Notes: generated by a model not told the origin, from the letters alone. 64,000 nt of DNA from Rosistilla ulvae (GCF_007741475.1 NZ_CP036261.1:6449798-6513797); one strand, 5' to 3'; positions 8,425 to 17,460 are shown, numbered from the stretch's first letter. Numbers and translations: made by a program.

Positions 8425-9735
8425 ATGGAAAAGACGAAGGTTGCAATCGTTGGTTTGGGAACCGTGGGTACCGGTGTGGCAAAGCTGCTGTTGGACCACG
8501 GCGATCGCACGGCGCGGCATGCGGGCCGCACGCTCTGGCTGCAACGCGCGGTGGTTCGCGACGCCAGCAAGCCCGAATACGCTGATTTGCCCGAGGGAGT
8601 TGTCACCGAAGACCTCGACGATGTCCTCAACGATCCGGAGATCAAAGTCGTCGCACAATTGATCGGCGGCTTGGAACCGGCCCGCACGATCATGCTGAAG
8701 CTGCTCGAAAGCGGCAAGGACGTCGTCACCGCCAACAAAGCCCTGCTGGCCGAACATGGCCCCGAACTGTTTGGTCGCGCCCGCGAACTGGGGCAGTGCA
8801 TCGCGTTCGAAGCGGCCGTTGCCGGTGGCATCCCGATCATCACGAACATCAGCCAGTGCCTGTCGGCCAATCAGATCCTATCGCTCGAAGGGATCCTCAA
8901 CGGGACCAGCAACTTCCTGGTCACGCAGATGGATCGCTTGGGGATGTCCTTCGACGACGCCGTCGCCCAGGCCCAGGAACTCGGATATGCCGAAGCCGAT
9001 CCGACGATGGACGTCGACGGCACCGATGCCGCTCAAAAACTGGCGATCCTCGCCCACCTCGCCTTTGGTGCCCATCCACGTTGGGCCGACATTCCGCGAC
9101 TGGGCGTCGACCAATTGGACCCGGCCGACCTACAGTACGCTCGCGAACTGGGATACCGCATCAAGCTGCTAGCCGTCGCCCGCTTGGGCAGCGAAGGGCT
9201 CGAACTCCACGTCTCTCCTACCTTGGTCAAAGCGGGGACGCCGCTGGCCGAAGTCCAAGACGCGTTTAACGCAATCGCGGTCTGCGGCGATGCCGTTGGC
9301 CCTGTCTTCTACCACGGTCTCGGCGCTGGCCAGATGCCAACCGCATCGGCTGTCGTCGCCGACATCATCGACACCGCAGTCGGTCGCACGCGGCTGACCT
9401 TCCAGACGCTAAAGCAGTTCAACGGCGACGAACAGCCGCGTGTCAGCTTGCGTCCGTTCAGCGAACTCCCCGGACGGTATTATCTGCGTCTGCACGTCAC
9501 CGATTCCCCCGGCGTGCTGGGCGAGATCACTGGAGTTCTGGGACGTCATCAGGTTTCGATCGCGTCGGTGATCCAACACGAACCTGCCAGCGATGGGACT
9601 AACGATGTCGTTCCATTGGTGATCATGACCCACAGCGCTCCCGAAGGAGCTGCCGGTCGCGCCGCCAACGAGATCGAAAACCTCGATTGCGTCGTCGGCA
9701 AGGTGATTCGCTTGCGAGTCAAAGTCGGCGAATAA
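8425..9735 (+). CDS. hom: Homoserine dehydrogenase with C-terminal ACT domain
   Basis: A 436-residue NAD(P)H-dependent homoserine dehydrogenase, which reduces aspartate semialdehyde to homoserine on the way to threonine and methionine. The Rossmann motif begins at once (VAIVGLGTVGTGVAKLL). The substrate region includes TANKALLAEHG and the GGIPIITNI/GILNGTSNF segments, then AEADPTMDVDGTDAAQKL. An ACT domain closes the protein (about 354-436, LHVTDSPGVLGEITGVL), the usual site of threonine feedback in this family. The ATG at 8425 is chosen because homology starts there; the frame is open further upstream. The gene stands alone and faces nadB across a duplicated repeat. Confidence 0.96.
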   Translation: MEKTKVAIVGLGTVGTGVAKLLLDHGDRTARHAGRTLWLQRAVVRDASKPEYADLPEGVVTEDLDDVLNDPEIKVVAQLIGGLEPARTIMLKLLESGKDVVTANKALLAEHGPELFGRARELGQCIAFEAAVAGGIPIITNISQCLSANQILSLEGILNGTSNFLVTQMDRLGMSFDDAVAQAQELGYAEADPTMDVDGTDAAQKLAILAHLAFGAHPRWADIPRLGVDQLDPADLQYARELGYRIKLLAVARLGSEGLELHVSPTLVKAGTPLAEVQDAFNAIAVCGDAVGPVFYHGLGAGQMPTASAVVADIIDTAVGRTRLTFQTLKQFNGDEQPRVSLRPFSELPGRYYLRLHVTDSPGVLGEITGVLGRHQVSIASVIQHEPASDGTNDVVPLVIMTHSAPEGAAGRAANEIENLDCVVGKVIRLRVKVGE

Positions 9736-9771
9736 GAACTCGCCCCAACGTGAGCCGGGCACTCCCCGCAC

Positions 9772-9914
9772 TTCACCCGCCCAGCGCAGCTGGGAGGGTC
9801 GAAAAACGAGCGTCTAGCAAGTTTTTCGGGGAGGGCCTACCGACGTCCGATCTGCCGAACTCCCCTCCCCGAACCACGCTTCGCGGGTTCGACCCTCCCT
9901 GGGGGAGGGTGAAG
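9772..9914. repeat. Palindromic repeat, copy 1 of 2 (143 bp)
   Basis: The unit begins TTCACCC and ends GGGTGAA, and nested inside are GGGAGGGTCGAA and its complement TTCGACCCTCCC, so the ends form an inverted repeat around a core. It is identical base for base to the copy at 9952-10094, separated by 37 bases. It lies between two convergent genes. Confidence 0.9.
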
Positions 9915-9951
9915 ACGAGCGTTACCGGCCAGCGTAAAACCAAGCCCGCGA

Positions 9952-10094
9952 TTCACCCGCCCAGCGCAGCTGGGAGGGTCGAAAAACGAGCGTCTAGCAA
10001 GTTTTTCGGGGAGGGCCTACCGACGTCCGATCTGCCGAACTCCCCTCCCCGAACCACGCTTCGCGGGTTCGACCCTCCCTGGGGGAGGGTGAAG
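9952..10094. repeat. Palindromic repeat, copy 2 of 2 (143 bp)
   Basis: The second identical copy, offset by exactly 180 bases from the first. It ends 7 bases before the nadB stop. Frames that run through both copies are not genes. Confidence 0.9.
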
Positions 10095-10101
10095 TTGAGT
10101 G

Positions 10102-11736
10102 CTACAGCATTGGCGTTTGACGCGGGCGGCCACCGTCGCGGTCGATCTGCACCGTCAGATGCCGCCGCCATTGCTCGTCGTTTGTCTCGGGGAAGTCGTT
10201 GCGGAAGTGAACCCCACGCGACTCTTCTCGGGCCAGCGCGCTAGCGGCCATCAAGCGGGCGGTCAGCAGCATGTTCTGCAGCTCCCAACCCTCGACCGAA
10301 TCGAACTGTCGCGGCAACGCATAACTGCAATAGGACTCCAGCGAATCGAGCGCCTGACGCAGCGACGCGGCATCGCGTTGCACGCCACACAACCGCCCCA
10401 TCAGGCTCTTCATCGCGTTGCGAATGTCACCAATATCAAGCGGTTCCACGGGGGCGGATGTCGCTGGCCCTTCGATCTTAAGCGCCTCATAGCGGTCGGG
10501 CATTTCAGCCGCCGCCCGCGCGGCCCCTTCGCCGGCATGCGCTCCGTAGACAAGCCCTTCCAACAAGCTGTTCGACGCCAACCGATTCGCGCCGTGCAGC
10601 CCGCTGCTGGTCACCTCTCCCGCCGCCCACAATCCCGGCAGCGAAGTCCGGCCTTCGATATCGACCGAGACACCGCCGATCATGTAGTGGGCACCGGGGC
10701 GAACCGGAATTCGATCCTGGGTGATATCCAAACCAAATTCTTGGCAGACCTTGGCGATCCCAGGGAATCGCGACTTCACCTCTTTCGGATCCAGATGGTT
10801 CAGGTCCAAGTAAACGCACGGATGCTGAGTCTTGCTCATCTGGCAGACGATCGATTGGCTGACCACATCGCGCGGTGCCAGTTCGCCGCGGGGATCGTAT
10901 TCGGGCATAAACCGATGCCCCGAGGCATCGACCAAATGCGCCCCTTCGCCTCGCACCGCTTCGGTGATCAGAAATCGGGAACTGCCGGCGATGTAGAGAA
11001 CCGTTGGATGGAACTGCATCATCTCCATGTCGCGCAATTCGACCCCGGCTCGGTAAGCCGCCGCGATCCCATCGGCAGTCGCTACCGGTGGGTTCGTCGA
11101 TTCGCGGAAGATCTGCCCACAGCCGCCGGTGCACAGGATCGTCTGCTTGGCCCAAACCAGTGTCGGCTTGTCGGTCCCAACGCCCAGGACGGCACCGTGG
11201 CAACGTCCCTCGTGGGTCAGCAAATCCATGGTGAAGGCGTTTTCCATGATCTGGATATTCTGCCGTTCGCGCGTCCGCTGGATCACCGCCCGCATCACCT
11301 CGCGCCCCGTGGCGTCTCCCAAGGCGTGGACGATCCGCTGGTGGCTGTGCCCTCCCTCGCGGCCGAGCATCAGCGAACCCTCTTGGTGCGAATCAAATCG
11401 CGTCCCCCAAGCGATCAGCTCCTCAATCCTGCGGGGGGCTTCGCGAATCACCGTGTCGACGACCGATCGATCGCACAGATTGCCGCCGGCGTTCAAAGTG
11501 TCCTGAACGTGATTCTCAAAAGAATCGGTTTCGTCGATCACGCCGGCGATACCGCCTTGAGCGTAATTGCTGTTCGATTCCTGGATCCGGTCCTTGGTCA
11601 CGACCAGGACCGATTGGTTCGCCGCCGCGGCATTGGCGGCCCGCAACCCCGAAAGCCCCCCACCAATAACCAAGAGGTCGGTGAAGCGATGCAGGGCCCG
11701 TTTTGGATGGAAGGCGACCAGATAGCGAGGTGTCAT
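10102..11736 (-). CDS. nadB: L-aspartate oxidase
   Basis: A 544-residue FAD enzyme that oxidises L-aspartate to iminoaspartate, the first step of de novo NAD synthesis. The FAD-binding motif is at the N-terminus (LLVIGGGLSGLRAA, about 21-34), followed by SNSNYAQGGIAGV, a hallmark of the family. Further motifs are MMQFHPTVL, RGEGAHLVDASG, PEYDPRGELAPRDVVS and the C-terminal GLHGANRLASNSLLEGLVYG. Length is normal. A ~19-residue extension precedes the FAD motif. No nadA or nadC is adjacent, so the pathway is dispersed here. It diverges from the pssA region and converges on hom. Confidence 0.97.
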   Translation of the reverse strand: MTPRYLVAFHPKRALHRFTDLLVIGGGLSGLRAANAAAANQSVLVVTKDRIQESNSNYAQGGIAGVIDETDSFENHVQDTLNAGGNLCDRSVVDTVIREAPRRIEELIAWGTRFDSHQEGSLMLGREGGHSHQRIVHALGDATGREVMRAVIQRTRERQNIQIMENAFTMDLLTHEGRCHGAVLGVGTDKPTLVWAKQTILCTGGCGQIFRESTNPPVATADGIAAAYRAGVELRDMEMMQFHPTVLYIAGSSRFLITEAVRGEGAHLVDASGHRFMPEYDPRGELAPRDVVSQSIVCQMSKTQHPCVYLDLNHLDPKEVKSRFPGIAKVCQEFGLDITQDRIPVRPGAHYMIGGVSVDIEGRTSLPGLWAAGEVTSSGLHGANRLASNSLLEGLVYGAHAGEGAARAAAEMPDRYEALKIEGPATSAPVEPLDIGDIRNAMKSLMGRLCGVQRDAASLRQALDSLESYCSYALPRQFDSVEGWELQNMLLTARLMAASALAREESRGVHFRNDFPETNDEQWRRHLTVQIDRDGGRPRQTPML

Positions 11737-12031
11737 AAATTCTGCGGCCGGCGCGAGAGGAGATTGTGGGTGCGAGGATCAAGGTGGCACGAAGTGGCGT
11801 GGGAAAAGCCCGTATCTGCGTTAATTCGCCTCACCGATCCGATTGGACCCTTGTGTCGAATACGTTAACATTTTGCTAAATATAGTCGAGTCTTGGGCCC
11901 CAATCATTGGTAGACTACGGCTGAAATGGCGGGAAAGGCCTACCTTTGCTCGGCATTTCGCGATTGCCGTCCCCGCAAATCGCTCAATTTGAATGGCCTT
12001 ACCAAGGTCAACGCTCTCCCTTCGAAGCACC
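11737..12031. other. Divergent promoter region of nadB and pssA
   Basis: 295 bases between nadB and the possible small gene. The pssA frame stays open through this stretch, but it carries no homology. Nothing else recognised. Confidence 0.4.
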
Positions 12032-12346
12032 ATGATTGCCACAGCGGATCAATTCTCCCAGCCCCCAGCCGACGATCGTTCTATCGAAACGATCCGCGCT
12101 CAGGTGGCGGCGGGATATCGTGCCGGTGGCAACGCAAAAGGGACCGAGCGATCCTTAACAGGAGTTCCCCGCCACGGCAGGCAGTCGCAGTTTCCCATTT
12201 CTGTACAAGAAATGGCTCAGCGGCGCGAAGAGGAACAGGGTTTGCGGTCTCAATTCCCATTGGGCCGTATTTTCCCGACTGGCAGCGCAACGACCGCGCC
12301 CAGCCAACGATCCTTCACTTCCACAGCGGAAACACCAAATACATGA
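12032..12346 (+). CDS. Possible small gene overlapping pssA start
   Basis: A 104-codon frame with an ATG at 12032 whose TGA stop overlaps the pssA ATG as ATGA (12343-12346), the arrangement expected for translational coupling. The N-terminal half looks protein-like (DDRSIETIRAQVAAGYRAGG), while the rest is rich in Arg, Gln and Ser with no domain. No convincing Shine-Dalgarno sequence precedes it. It may be a small regulatory or accessory protein, or simply leader sequence of pssA. I cannot decide from one sequence. Confidence 0.3.
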   Translation: MIATADQFSQPPADDRSIETIRAQVAAGYRAGGNAKGTERSLTGVPRHGRQSQFPISVQEMAQRREEEQGLRSQFPLGRIFPTGSATTAPSQRSFTSTAETPNT

Positions 12347-13170
12347 GTTATCGAGCCGCCCGCAAACGACGACGTCCACGCATGAGCCTCAGCTTTCTGC
12401 CGACGATGCTGACCCTTGGCAACGGTGCCTGTGGCATGGCAAGTATCGCCATGGCTTATAACTCCGAATTGAACTGGTCGACCGAAAACAAGCTGTTTGC
12501 CGCCGGATGCTTGATCTTCGCCGGAATGTTGTTCGACGCCTTTGATGGCTGGGCCGCCCGAGCGACCAAGCAGACCAGCGAATTTGGCGCACAACTGGAC
12601 AGCCTGTGTGATGCGATCACCTTTGGCGTCGCCCCCGCAGTGCTGGTTTGGCAGTACTCCAACGTCCTGCCGCTACGGGTGATCTACCCGATCGGCGTTC
12701 TCTTTACGCTCTGCACGATCCTGCGACTGGCCCGATTCAACGTCGAAACGCCAAGCGACGATGCCGAGGACCACGCTTATTTTGAGGGGCTGCCAAGCCC
12801 TGCCGCTGCGGGCACGATCGCTACCTTTGCGATCGCCACCCCCGAACTCTCGGGCATGCAGACATCCGTTGCCGATCCGCATACTCAAGAGCTGGCCGCC
12901 ACGGTCTTGGCCAGTTGCCAATACCTTTTGCCAGCTCTGGCGGTAATATTGGCTTACCTGATGGTCTCGCGATTTCGCTACGAGCATTTTGTCCCGAAGT
13001 GGCTCGGCGGACACTGGTCTCCATTCCAGATCGGCCTGGCCCTTTTTGCTATTATGACAGTTGTGGTCGTGAAGGAATTAGCTCTGCCGCTGATGTTCTG
13101 CTACTACGCGTTTGAATCCCCGATCCGGAATTGGATGCGTTTGCCCGAATCGGCACGCGCAAGCGGTTAG
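12343..13170 (+). CDS. pssA: CDP-diacylglycerol-serine O-phosphatidyltransferase
   Basis: A 275-residue membrane enzyme that makes phosphatidylserine from CDP-diacylglycerol and serine. The CDP-alcohol phosphotransferase motif D-x2-D-G-x2-A-R-x8-G-x3-D-x3-D is complete in the segment DAFDGWAARATKQTSEFG and the following AQLDSLCDA. Several hydrophobic helices surround it, including one before the motif (LFAAGCLIFAGMLF) and two near the C-terminus. Start at the ATG 12343 gives MSYRAARKRRRPRMSLSFLP, a basic N-terminus before the first helix; ATG 12382 is possible. It is followed closely by a phospholipid methyltransferase-like gene, which suggests a headgroup-synthesis pair. No phosphatidylserine decarboxylase gene is next to it. 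Confidence 0.92.
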   Translation: MSYRAARKRRRPRMSLSFLPTMLTLGNGACGMASIAMAYNSELNWSTENKLFAAGCLIFAGMLFDAFDGWAARATKQTSEFGAQLDSLCDAITFGVAPAVLVWQYSNVLPLRVIYPIGVLFTLCTILRLARFNVETPSDDAEDHAYFEGLPSPAAAGTIATFAIATPELSGMQTSVADPHTQELAATVLASCQYLLPALAVILAYLMVSRFRYEHFVPKWLGGHWSPFQIGLALFAIMTVVVVKELALPLMFCYYAFESPIRNWMRLPESARASG

Positions 13171-13227
13171 CATCCCCCCCTGCGAACCGCTCATTACCCA
13201 ACAATCCCCCAACGGAATTGAAGAACA

Positions 13228-13911
13228 ATGGAAATCGACGTCGCCCCGGCGGAAGACGAAAAATCTCAGCAGGATGCCCCATCGCGCTCCGGTTCAAAAG
13301 TGAAGGCCGAACGGGCCCAGTTGTACAAGCAACTGGCTCCCGCCTACGAAGTTCTTTTCCCGTTGGTGATCCGCAACCACATCCGCAGCAGCATTCAATC
13401 GCTGGACATCCCCGAGGGATCGAAAGTTCTCGAAGTCGGAATCGGGACGGGTGTCTCGATGCCGGTCTATCCGCAGCACGCCAAGATCACCGGGATCGAC
13501 CTCTCCGAACCGATGCTGGAAGTCGCTCAAAAACGGATCCAACGCGAGGGATGGGATCATTTTGATCTGCGAGCGATGAACGCCGAACAGCTCGATTTCC
13601 CCGACGAAAGCTTCGACTTCGTGACCGCGTTTCACGTCGTCACCGTCGTTTCAAAGCCGCAGAAGATGATGGCGGAGATCACGCGGGTCCTCAAACCGGG
13701 CGGACGACTGCTGGTCATCAACCACTTCCGCAGCCGCCGCAAGTGGATCGCCAACATGGTCGATCGCGCCGACAGCGTCACCCGGCACCTCGGCTGGCGG
13801 ACCAATCTCGAATGCCAATCGATCATCGAGAATCTGCCCCTGGAAGTCGAACGCCGCTACAAATCGTCTCCCTTCTCGCTCTTTACGATCGTCAAGGCGA
13901 AACGCTGCTAG
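13228..13911 (+). CDS. SAM-dependent methyltransferase, PmtA-like (phospholipid N-methylation)
   Basis: A 227-residue class I methyltransferase. SAM motif I is VLEVGIGTGVSMPVYP (about 69-84), motif II follows at ITGIDLSEPMLEVAQKR, and the post-motif region includes FDFVTAFHVVTVV and VLKPGGRLLVINH. The YEVLFPLVIRNHIR start and the GTG-(V/L)S-x-P-x-YP pattern match PmtA-type phosphatidylethanolamine N-methyltransferases. It lies 57 bases after pssA on the same strand. I infer headgroup methylation of phosphatidylethanolamine; assignment to a UbiE-like small-molecule methyltransferase cannot be excluded. No membrane segment is present, as expected for soluble PmtA. Confidence 0.8.
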   Translation: MEIDVAPAEDEKSQQDAPSRSGSKVKAERAQLYKQLAPAYEVLFPLVIRNHIRSSIQSLDIPEGSKVLEVGIGTGVSMPVYPQHAKITGIDLSEPMLEVAQKRIQREGWDHFDLRAMNAEQLDFPDESFDFVTAFHVVTVVSKPQKMMAEITRVLKPGGRLLVINHFRSRRKWIANMVDRADSVTRHLGWRTNLECQSIIENLPLEVERRYKSSPFSLFTIVKAKRC

Positions 13912-14236
13912 CAGCCTCGGCATTGGTTGGAAGCGTTTCCGATCTCCCCCCGACGCGAACCCTCGCGGCCGCTGCCGACTCCTAACCGACAGGACGCGAA
14001 GCCCGATGGAGTTCACCGACGGCCCTCTTGGAGCGGCCTGCCGCGTCGGCGTTTGCACGATCGCCGCGCGGGCTGAGGGCGACAAACTCCAGTCGTCTCC
14101 TTCGCAGGCCCCTTTATCATCCCCGCGGGCTTAGAATAATAGGCAGCAGGCAGAGGCGTTCTTAAATTCAACCCGCTGCCCGCTTGAGCCACCCTTCCTC
14201 GACGACCAGATTGGTCAAATCAGGTGTTTCCGATAT
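13912..14236. other. Intergenic region upstream of ribBA
   Basis: 325 bases. I looked for an FMN (RFN) riboswitch before ribBA and did not find its conserved segments. No gene is seen. Confidence 0.5.
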
Positions 14237-15469
14237 ATGAGTTCCCCGTTCAACAGCGTCCCCGAAGCCGTTGATGCGATCGCGCGTGGCGAAATCGTGA
14301 TCGTTCTCGACGCCGAGAATCGTGAAAACGAAGGCGACTACATCTGCGCGGCCGAAAAAGCGACGATCGAAAACGTCAACTTCATGCTCTCCGGACGCGG
14401 CCAACTGTGCGTCGCCGTCCTCCCCGACGTCTGCAATCGCTTGGATCTGCACCCGTTGGTCGAACGCAACGACGCACCTTTAAAGACAGCCTTCCAGACG
14501 CCCGTCGATCATCGCAACGCCAAGACCGGGATCACCGCAGCCGAACGTTCCGAAACGATCCAGGCGCTGATCCAACCCCACAGCCACGCCGAAGACTTTG
14601 TCCGCCCCGGGCACGTCTATCCGCTGCTGGCGAAAGAGGGAGGCGTGTTGCGCCGGGCCGGGCACACCGAAGCTGCTGTCGATCTCGCCCGCATGGCGGG
14701 GCTGGAACCAGCCGGCGCGCTCTGCGAAGTCCTCAACGAATCGGGAGACCGCGCCACGCGCGACGACCTGCTGGCGTTGGCCAAGAAACACGACCTGAAG
14801 ATCATCACGATCGAAGAACTGATCGCCCATCGCCGGGTGAATGAAAAGCTGGTTTCGCGAAACGCACAAGCGGATCTACCGACATCGTTTGGCGACTTCA
14901 AAATCATCGTCTACGACGTCCAGTTCGAAGACCAGGAACCGATCGCGTTGGTTTACGGAGACCTGACCTCTCCCGATGGCCCGCCGCCGTTGGTGCGGAT
15001 GCACAGCAGTTGCTTCACCGGCGACCTGGTCGATTCGCTTCGCTGCGATTGCGGCGACCAACTGAAGATGGCCCTGAAGGTGATCAGCGACGAGGGACGC
15101 GGCGCGTTGGTCTATCTGCCGCAAGAGGGCCGTGGTATCGGACTGGCCCAAAAGATCCACGCTTACGCATTGCAAGACCAAGGCCTCGACACAGTCGAAG
15201 CGAACCACGCGTTGGGCTTCAAAGCCGACATGCGCGACTACGGCATCGGGCTGCAGATCCTCAAAGACCTCGGGCTCCGCGAAGTCCGCCTGCTGACCAA
15301 CAACCCCAAGAAGACCGAAGCCTTCAATCTCCGCGGCTTCGATCTGCAGGTCGTCGATCAAGTGCCGATCATCTCCGAATCGAACGTTCACAACGCGCGT
15401 TACTTGCAAACCAAGCGAGACAAGATGGGGCACCAATTGCCCAGCGATCCGGTCGAGTCGGCCGAATGA
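14237..15469 (+). CDS. ribBA: Bifunctional DHBP synthase / GTP cyclohydrolase II
   Basis: A 410-residue fusion supplying both precursors of riboflavin. The N-terminal RibB domain (about 1-200) has the acidic loop DAENRENEGDY and later TGITAAERS and RPGHVYPLLAKEGGVL, RAGHTEAAVDLA. The C-terminal RibA domain (about 210-405) carries the zinc cysteines C-F-T-G-D and C-D-C-G, the GTP-binding YLPQEGRGIGL and LTNNPKK. Both halves look intact. The tyrA ATG overlaps its TGA, so translation is likely coupled, although the pathways are unrelated. The ATG at 14237 agrees with the family N-terminus. Confidence 0.97.
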   Translation: MSSPFNSVPEAVDAIARGEIVIVLDAENRENEGDYICAAEKATIENVNFMLSGRGQLCVAVLPDVCNRLDLHPLVERNDAPLKTAFQTPVDHRNAKTGITAAERSETIQALIQPHSHAEDFVRPGHVYPLLAKEGGVLRRAGHTEAAVDLARMAGLEPAGALCEVLNESGDRATRDDLLALAKKHDLKIITIEELIAHRRVNEKLVSRNAQADLPTSFGDFKIIVYDVQFEDQEPIALVYGDLTSPDGPPPLVRMHSSCFTGDLVDSLRCDCGDQLKMALKVISDEGRGALVYLPQEGRGIGLAQKIHAYALQDQGLDTVEANHALGFKADMRDYGIGLQILKDLGLREVRLLTNNPKKTEAFNLRGFDLQVVDQVPIISESNVHNARYLQTKRDKMGHQLPSDPVESAE

Positions 15470-16362
15470 ACCGCGAGGCGCAGGAAGCTTGGCGGCCGCG
15501 ACGGATCGCCGTAATTGGTGTCGGTTTATTAGGCGGTTCGGTCGCGTTGGCAGCAAAGCGTCGCTGGCCCGACGCAACGCTTGTCGGTTCGTCTCGCAAG
15601 CCCGAGACGCGGCAGACGATGCTCGACCTACAAGTCGTCGACCACGCATTTGCTGATGCGATCCAGTGCGTCGCCGATTGCGACCTGATCATCATCGCAG
15701 CCCCCGTTGGCCACATCGCCCGGTTGCTGCCCGAGATCGCCGATGCCAGCGATCACGGTGCGATCATCACCGATGTCGGCAGCACCAAACAGGAAATCGT
15801 TGCGGCAGCCGAAGCGCACCCCGCCGCGGCGCTGCGGTTTGTCGGATCGCACCCGATCGCCGGCAGCGAGCGAACGGGAGTCGAAAACGCTTCGGTCGAT
15901 CTGTTCCAAGGCAAGCTTTCGATCACCACACCGACCGACCAAACCGATCCGATCCGCCACGACCGCGTAAAGCAATTTTGGAGAGAGATCGGTTGCCGCG
16001 TGATCTCGATGAGTCCCGCCGATCACGACCTCGCATTGGCTTCTGCCAGCCATATGCCGCACATCGCATCAGCCGCTTTGGCCCTGGCGCTGCCACAAAA
16101 ATTTGCCCATCTGACCGGATCGGGATTCCGCGACGCGACGCGGATCGCGGCGGGAGATCCTTTGATGTGGCGGCAGATCGTCGAAGCGAACGCACCGGCC
16201 GTCTTGGCTCAGTTGCAGCAATACGAATCGGCGATCGGCCAGTTCCGCGGCGCGATCGCTAGCCAGGATTGGGCTGGAATCGAAAAGCTGTTTGCCGACG
16301 CGCAAACCGCAAAACAAACGATCGATGCCGCGACGTGTGGCCCCGAAGACGACTCAGAATAA
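15466..16362 (+). CDS. tyrA: Prephenate dehydrogenase
   Basis: A 298-residue NAD-dependent dehydrogenase converting prephenate to 4-hydroxyphenylpyruvate for tyrosine synthesis. The Rossmann motif IAVIGVGLLGGSVAL starts near residue 14. Family motifs follow: AAPVGHIARLLPEI, ITDVGSTKQEIV, GSHPIAGSERTGVENA (with the catalytic His region), and later SASHMPHIASAALA and GSGFRDATRIAAGDP. No chorismate mutase or ACT domain is fused. The start ATG overlaps the ribBA stop as ATGA. The 3' end overlaps the convergent hypothetical gene by 9 bases. Arogenate as substrate cannot be excluded. Confidence 0.93.
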   Translation: MNREAQEAWRPRRIAVIGVGLLGGSVALAAKRRWPDATLVGSSRKPETRQTMLDLQVVDHAFADAIQCVADCDLIIIAAPVGHIARLLPEIADASDHGAIITDVGSTKQEIVAAAEAHPAAALRFVGSHPIAGSERTGVENASVDLFQGKLSITTPTDQTDPIRHDRVKQFWREIGCRVISMSPADHDLALASASHMPHIASAALALALPQKFAHLTGSGFRDATRIAAGDPLMWRQIVEANAPAVLAQLQQYESAIGQFRGAIASQDWAGIEKLFADAQTAKQTIDAATCGPEDDSE

Positions 16363-16899
16363 CAGCGTCTTCTGGTGGGGCGGATCGTCGTCCCGGTTTT
16401 CCAGTTCGCGGCGGACCTCGCGCAAGCCGTAGGCGCAAAGTTCAAACTGATCGCTCAATCGCCGCAGCAGATCGCACGGCGGGCGATCGTCGCCCCCTTC
16501 GATCGAGCTTGCGATCGCGTAGGCTCGCTTGCCCTGCTGGCAATAATCGACGAAATGATCGGCGTGGTCGCGCGACTTCATCTGCCGCAGGCTCTCGGGA
16601 TACATCCCACTCCAGAACAGCGTGAAATCGCCGACGTGGCGGTGGACTTCACGGCGAGCGACGCCGATCCGCTTGTCCGCTTCGATCAGCATCTCGACAA
16701 CTTCGGTCGCTGGTCTGCCGGTCGCTCGGCGAACCGTATGCAGCATGTCGGTGCGCACGAACCGAATCAGCAGGCTGTTGATGTAGTCGACTAACTGGAC
16801 ATCGACCACGCCCAACTGACCATGAAAGATCGATTCGGAAACCCCAGAAAAGAATCGTTGCAGTAGCGAACTTGGCGCTGAATCACGTTTCTCAGTCAT
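16354..16899 (-). CDS. Hypothetical protein, 181 aa
   Basis: A 181-residue, probably cytoplasmic, helical protein with no domain I recognise. It has several His and aromatic residues (RREVHRHVGDFTLFWSG, later DHADHFVDYCQQGKRAYAIA). A strong Shine-Dalgarno sequence AGGAGG lies about 10 bases before the ATG (complement of 16910-16915), which supports the start. Its last codons overlap the end of tyrA on the other strand. The repeat-rich spacer begins just upstream. Confidence 0.78.
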   Translation of the reverse strand: MTEKRDSAPSSLLQRFFSGVSESIFHGQLGVVDVQLVDYINSLLIRFVRTDMLHTVRRATGRPATEVVEMLIEADKRIGVARREVHRHVGDFTLFWSGMYPESLRQMKSRDHADHFVDYCQQGKRAYAIASSIEGGDDRPPCDLLRRLSDQFELCAYGLREVRRELENRDDDPPHQKTLLF

Positions 16900-17107
16900 C
16901 GGTTGTCTTCCTCCTGTTGCAAGGAAGAGGAAATGAATCCTCTACCATTCAACCTAATTACGCCCCAATCGCCAGGTCAAGAGAGAAATCGAATCGGCAA
17001 AAAAATTGCGGATGCCGTAATCCGGCCTTTTGGGACGGCGATCGTATTGGCAAATCCAGCGTGCCGCATGTGCCAAGGGTTGCTGAAAAGGCAGGACTTC
17101 AGGAGGA

Positions 17108-17220
17108 CCGAAGGGCCGGCAATTTGCATCGCCCAGGCGGAACGCCTGGGAAACCGGCAAGGCGAACAAACACAACAAGAAGGGCCAACGGCCTGCCGAT
17201 CGACGTGCGACCGCGTTGCG
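17108..17220. repeat. Repeat module B, copy 1
   Basis: It starts CCGAAGGGCCGGCAATTTGC, carries the small hairpin CCCAGGCG-GAA-CGCCTGGG, then GAACAAACACAACAAGAAGG, then GGCC-AAC-GGCC, and ends near GACCGCGTTGCG. Close copies are at 17281-17393 and 17553-17655. Confidence 0.85.
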
Positions 17221-17223
17221 GCG

Positions 17224-17278
17224 GTGGCGTTGGCATCCGATGACATGCAACGCGGCGCAAACCACCGGGCCTCAAGAG
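17224..17278. repeat. Repeat module A, copy 1 (55 bp)
   Basis: A 55-base stretch starting GTGGCGTTGGCATCC and ending CCTCAAGAG, identical to 17496-17550. Each copy is followed at once by a module B. Confidence 0.85.
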
Positions 17279-17280
17279 AA

Positions 17281-17393
17281 CCGAAGGGCCGGCAATTTGC
17301 ATAGCCCAGGCGGAACGCCTGGGTAAACGGCGAGGCGAACAAACACAACAAGAAGGGCCAACGGCCCGCCGATCGACGTGCGACCGCGTTGCG
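17281..17393. repeat. Repeat module B, copy 2
   Basis: The same module as 17108-17220, with a handful of substitutions. It again carries the CCCAGGCG-GAA-CGCCTGGG hairpin. Confidence 0.85.
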
Positions 17394-17410
17394 GGCGGTG
17401 CGTGTTACGA

Positions 17411-17460
17411 CGATCGAACCCGGTGGTGTTCGCTACGCTCAAACCACCGGCTACCTTCTG
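17411..17460. repeat. CCGGTGGT hairpin element, copy 1
   Basis: It starts CGATCGAACC; CCGGTGGT pairs with ACCACCGG around a loop containing TTCGCTACGCTCA; it is followed by CTACCTTCT. A near-identical copy is at 17660-17709, and weaker relatives are at about 19632 and 20757. Confidence 0.75.

Noticed and set aside
9687-10244. A 185-codon plus-strand frame across the duplicated repeat
   Set aside because: It consists of two translations of the same non-coding repeat and overlaps the ends of hom and nadB.
13912-14236. FMN riboswitch before ribBA
   Set aside because: I looked for the conserved RFN segments and hairpin order and did not find them.
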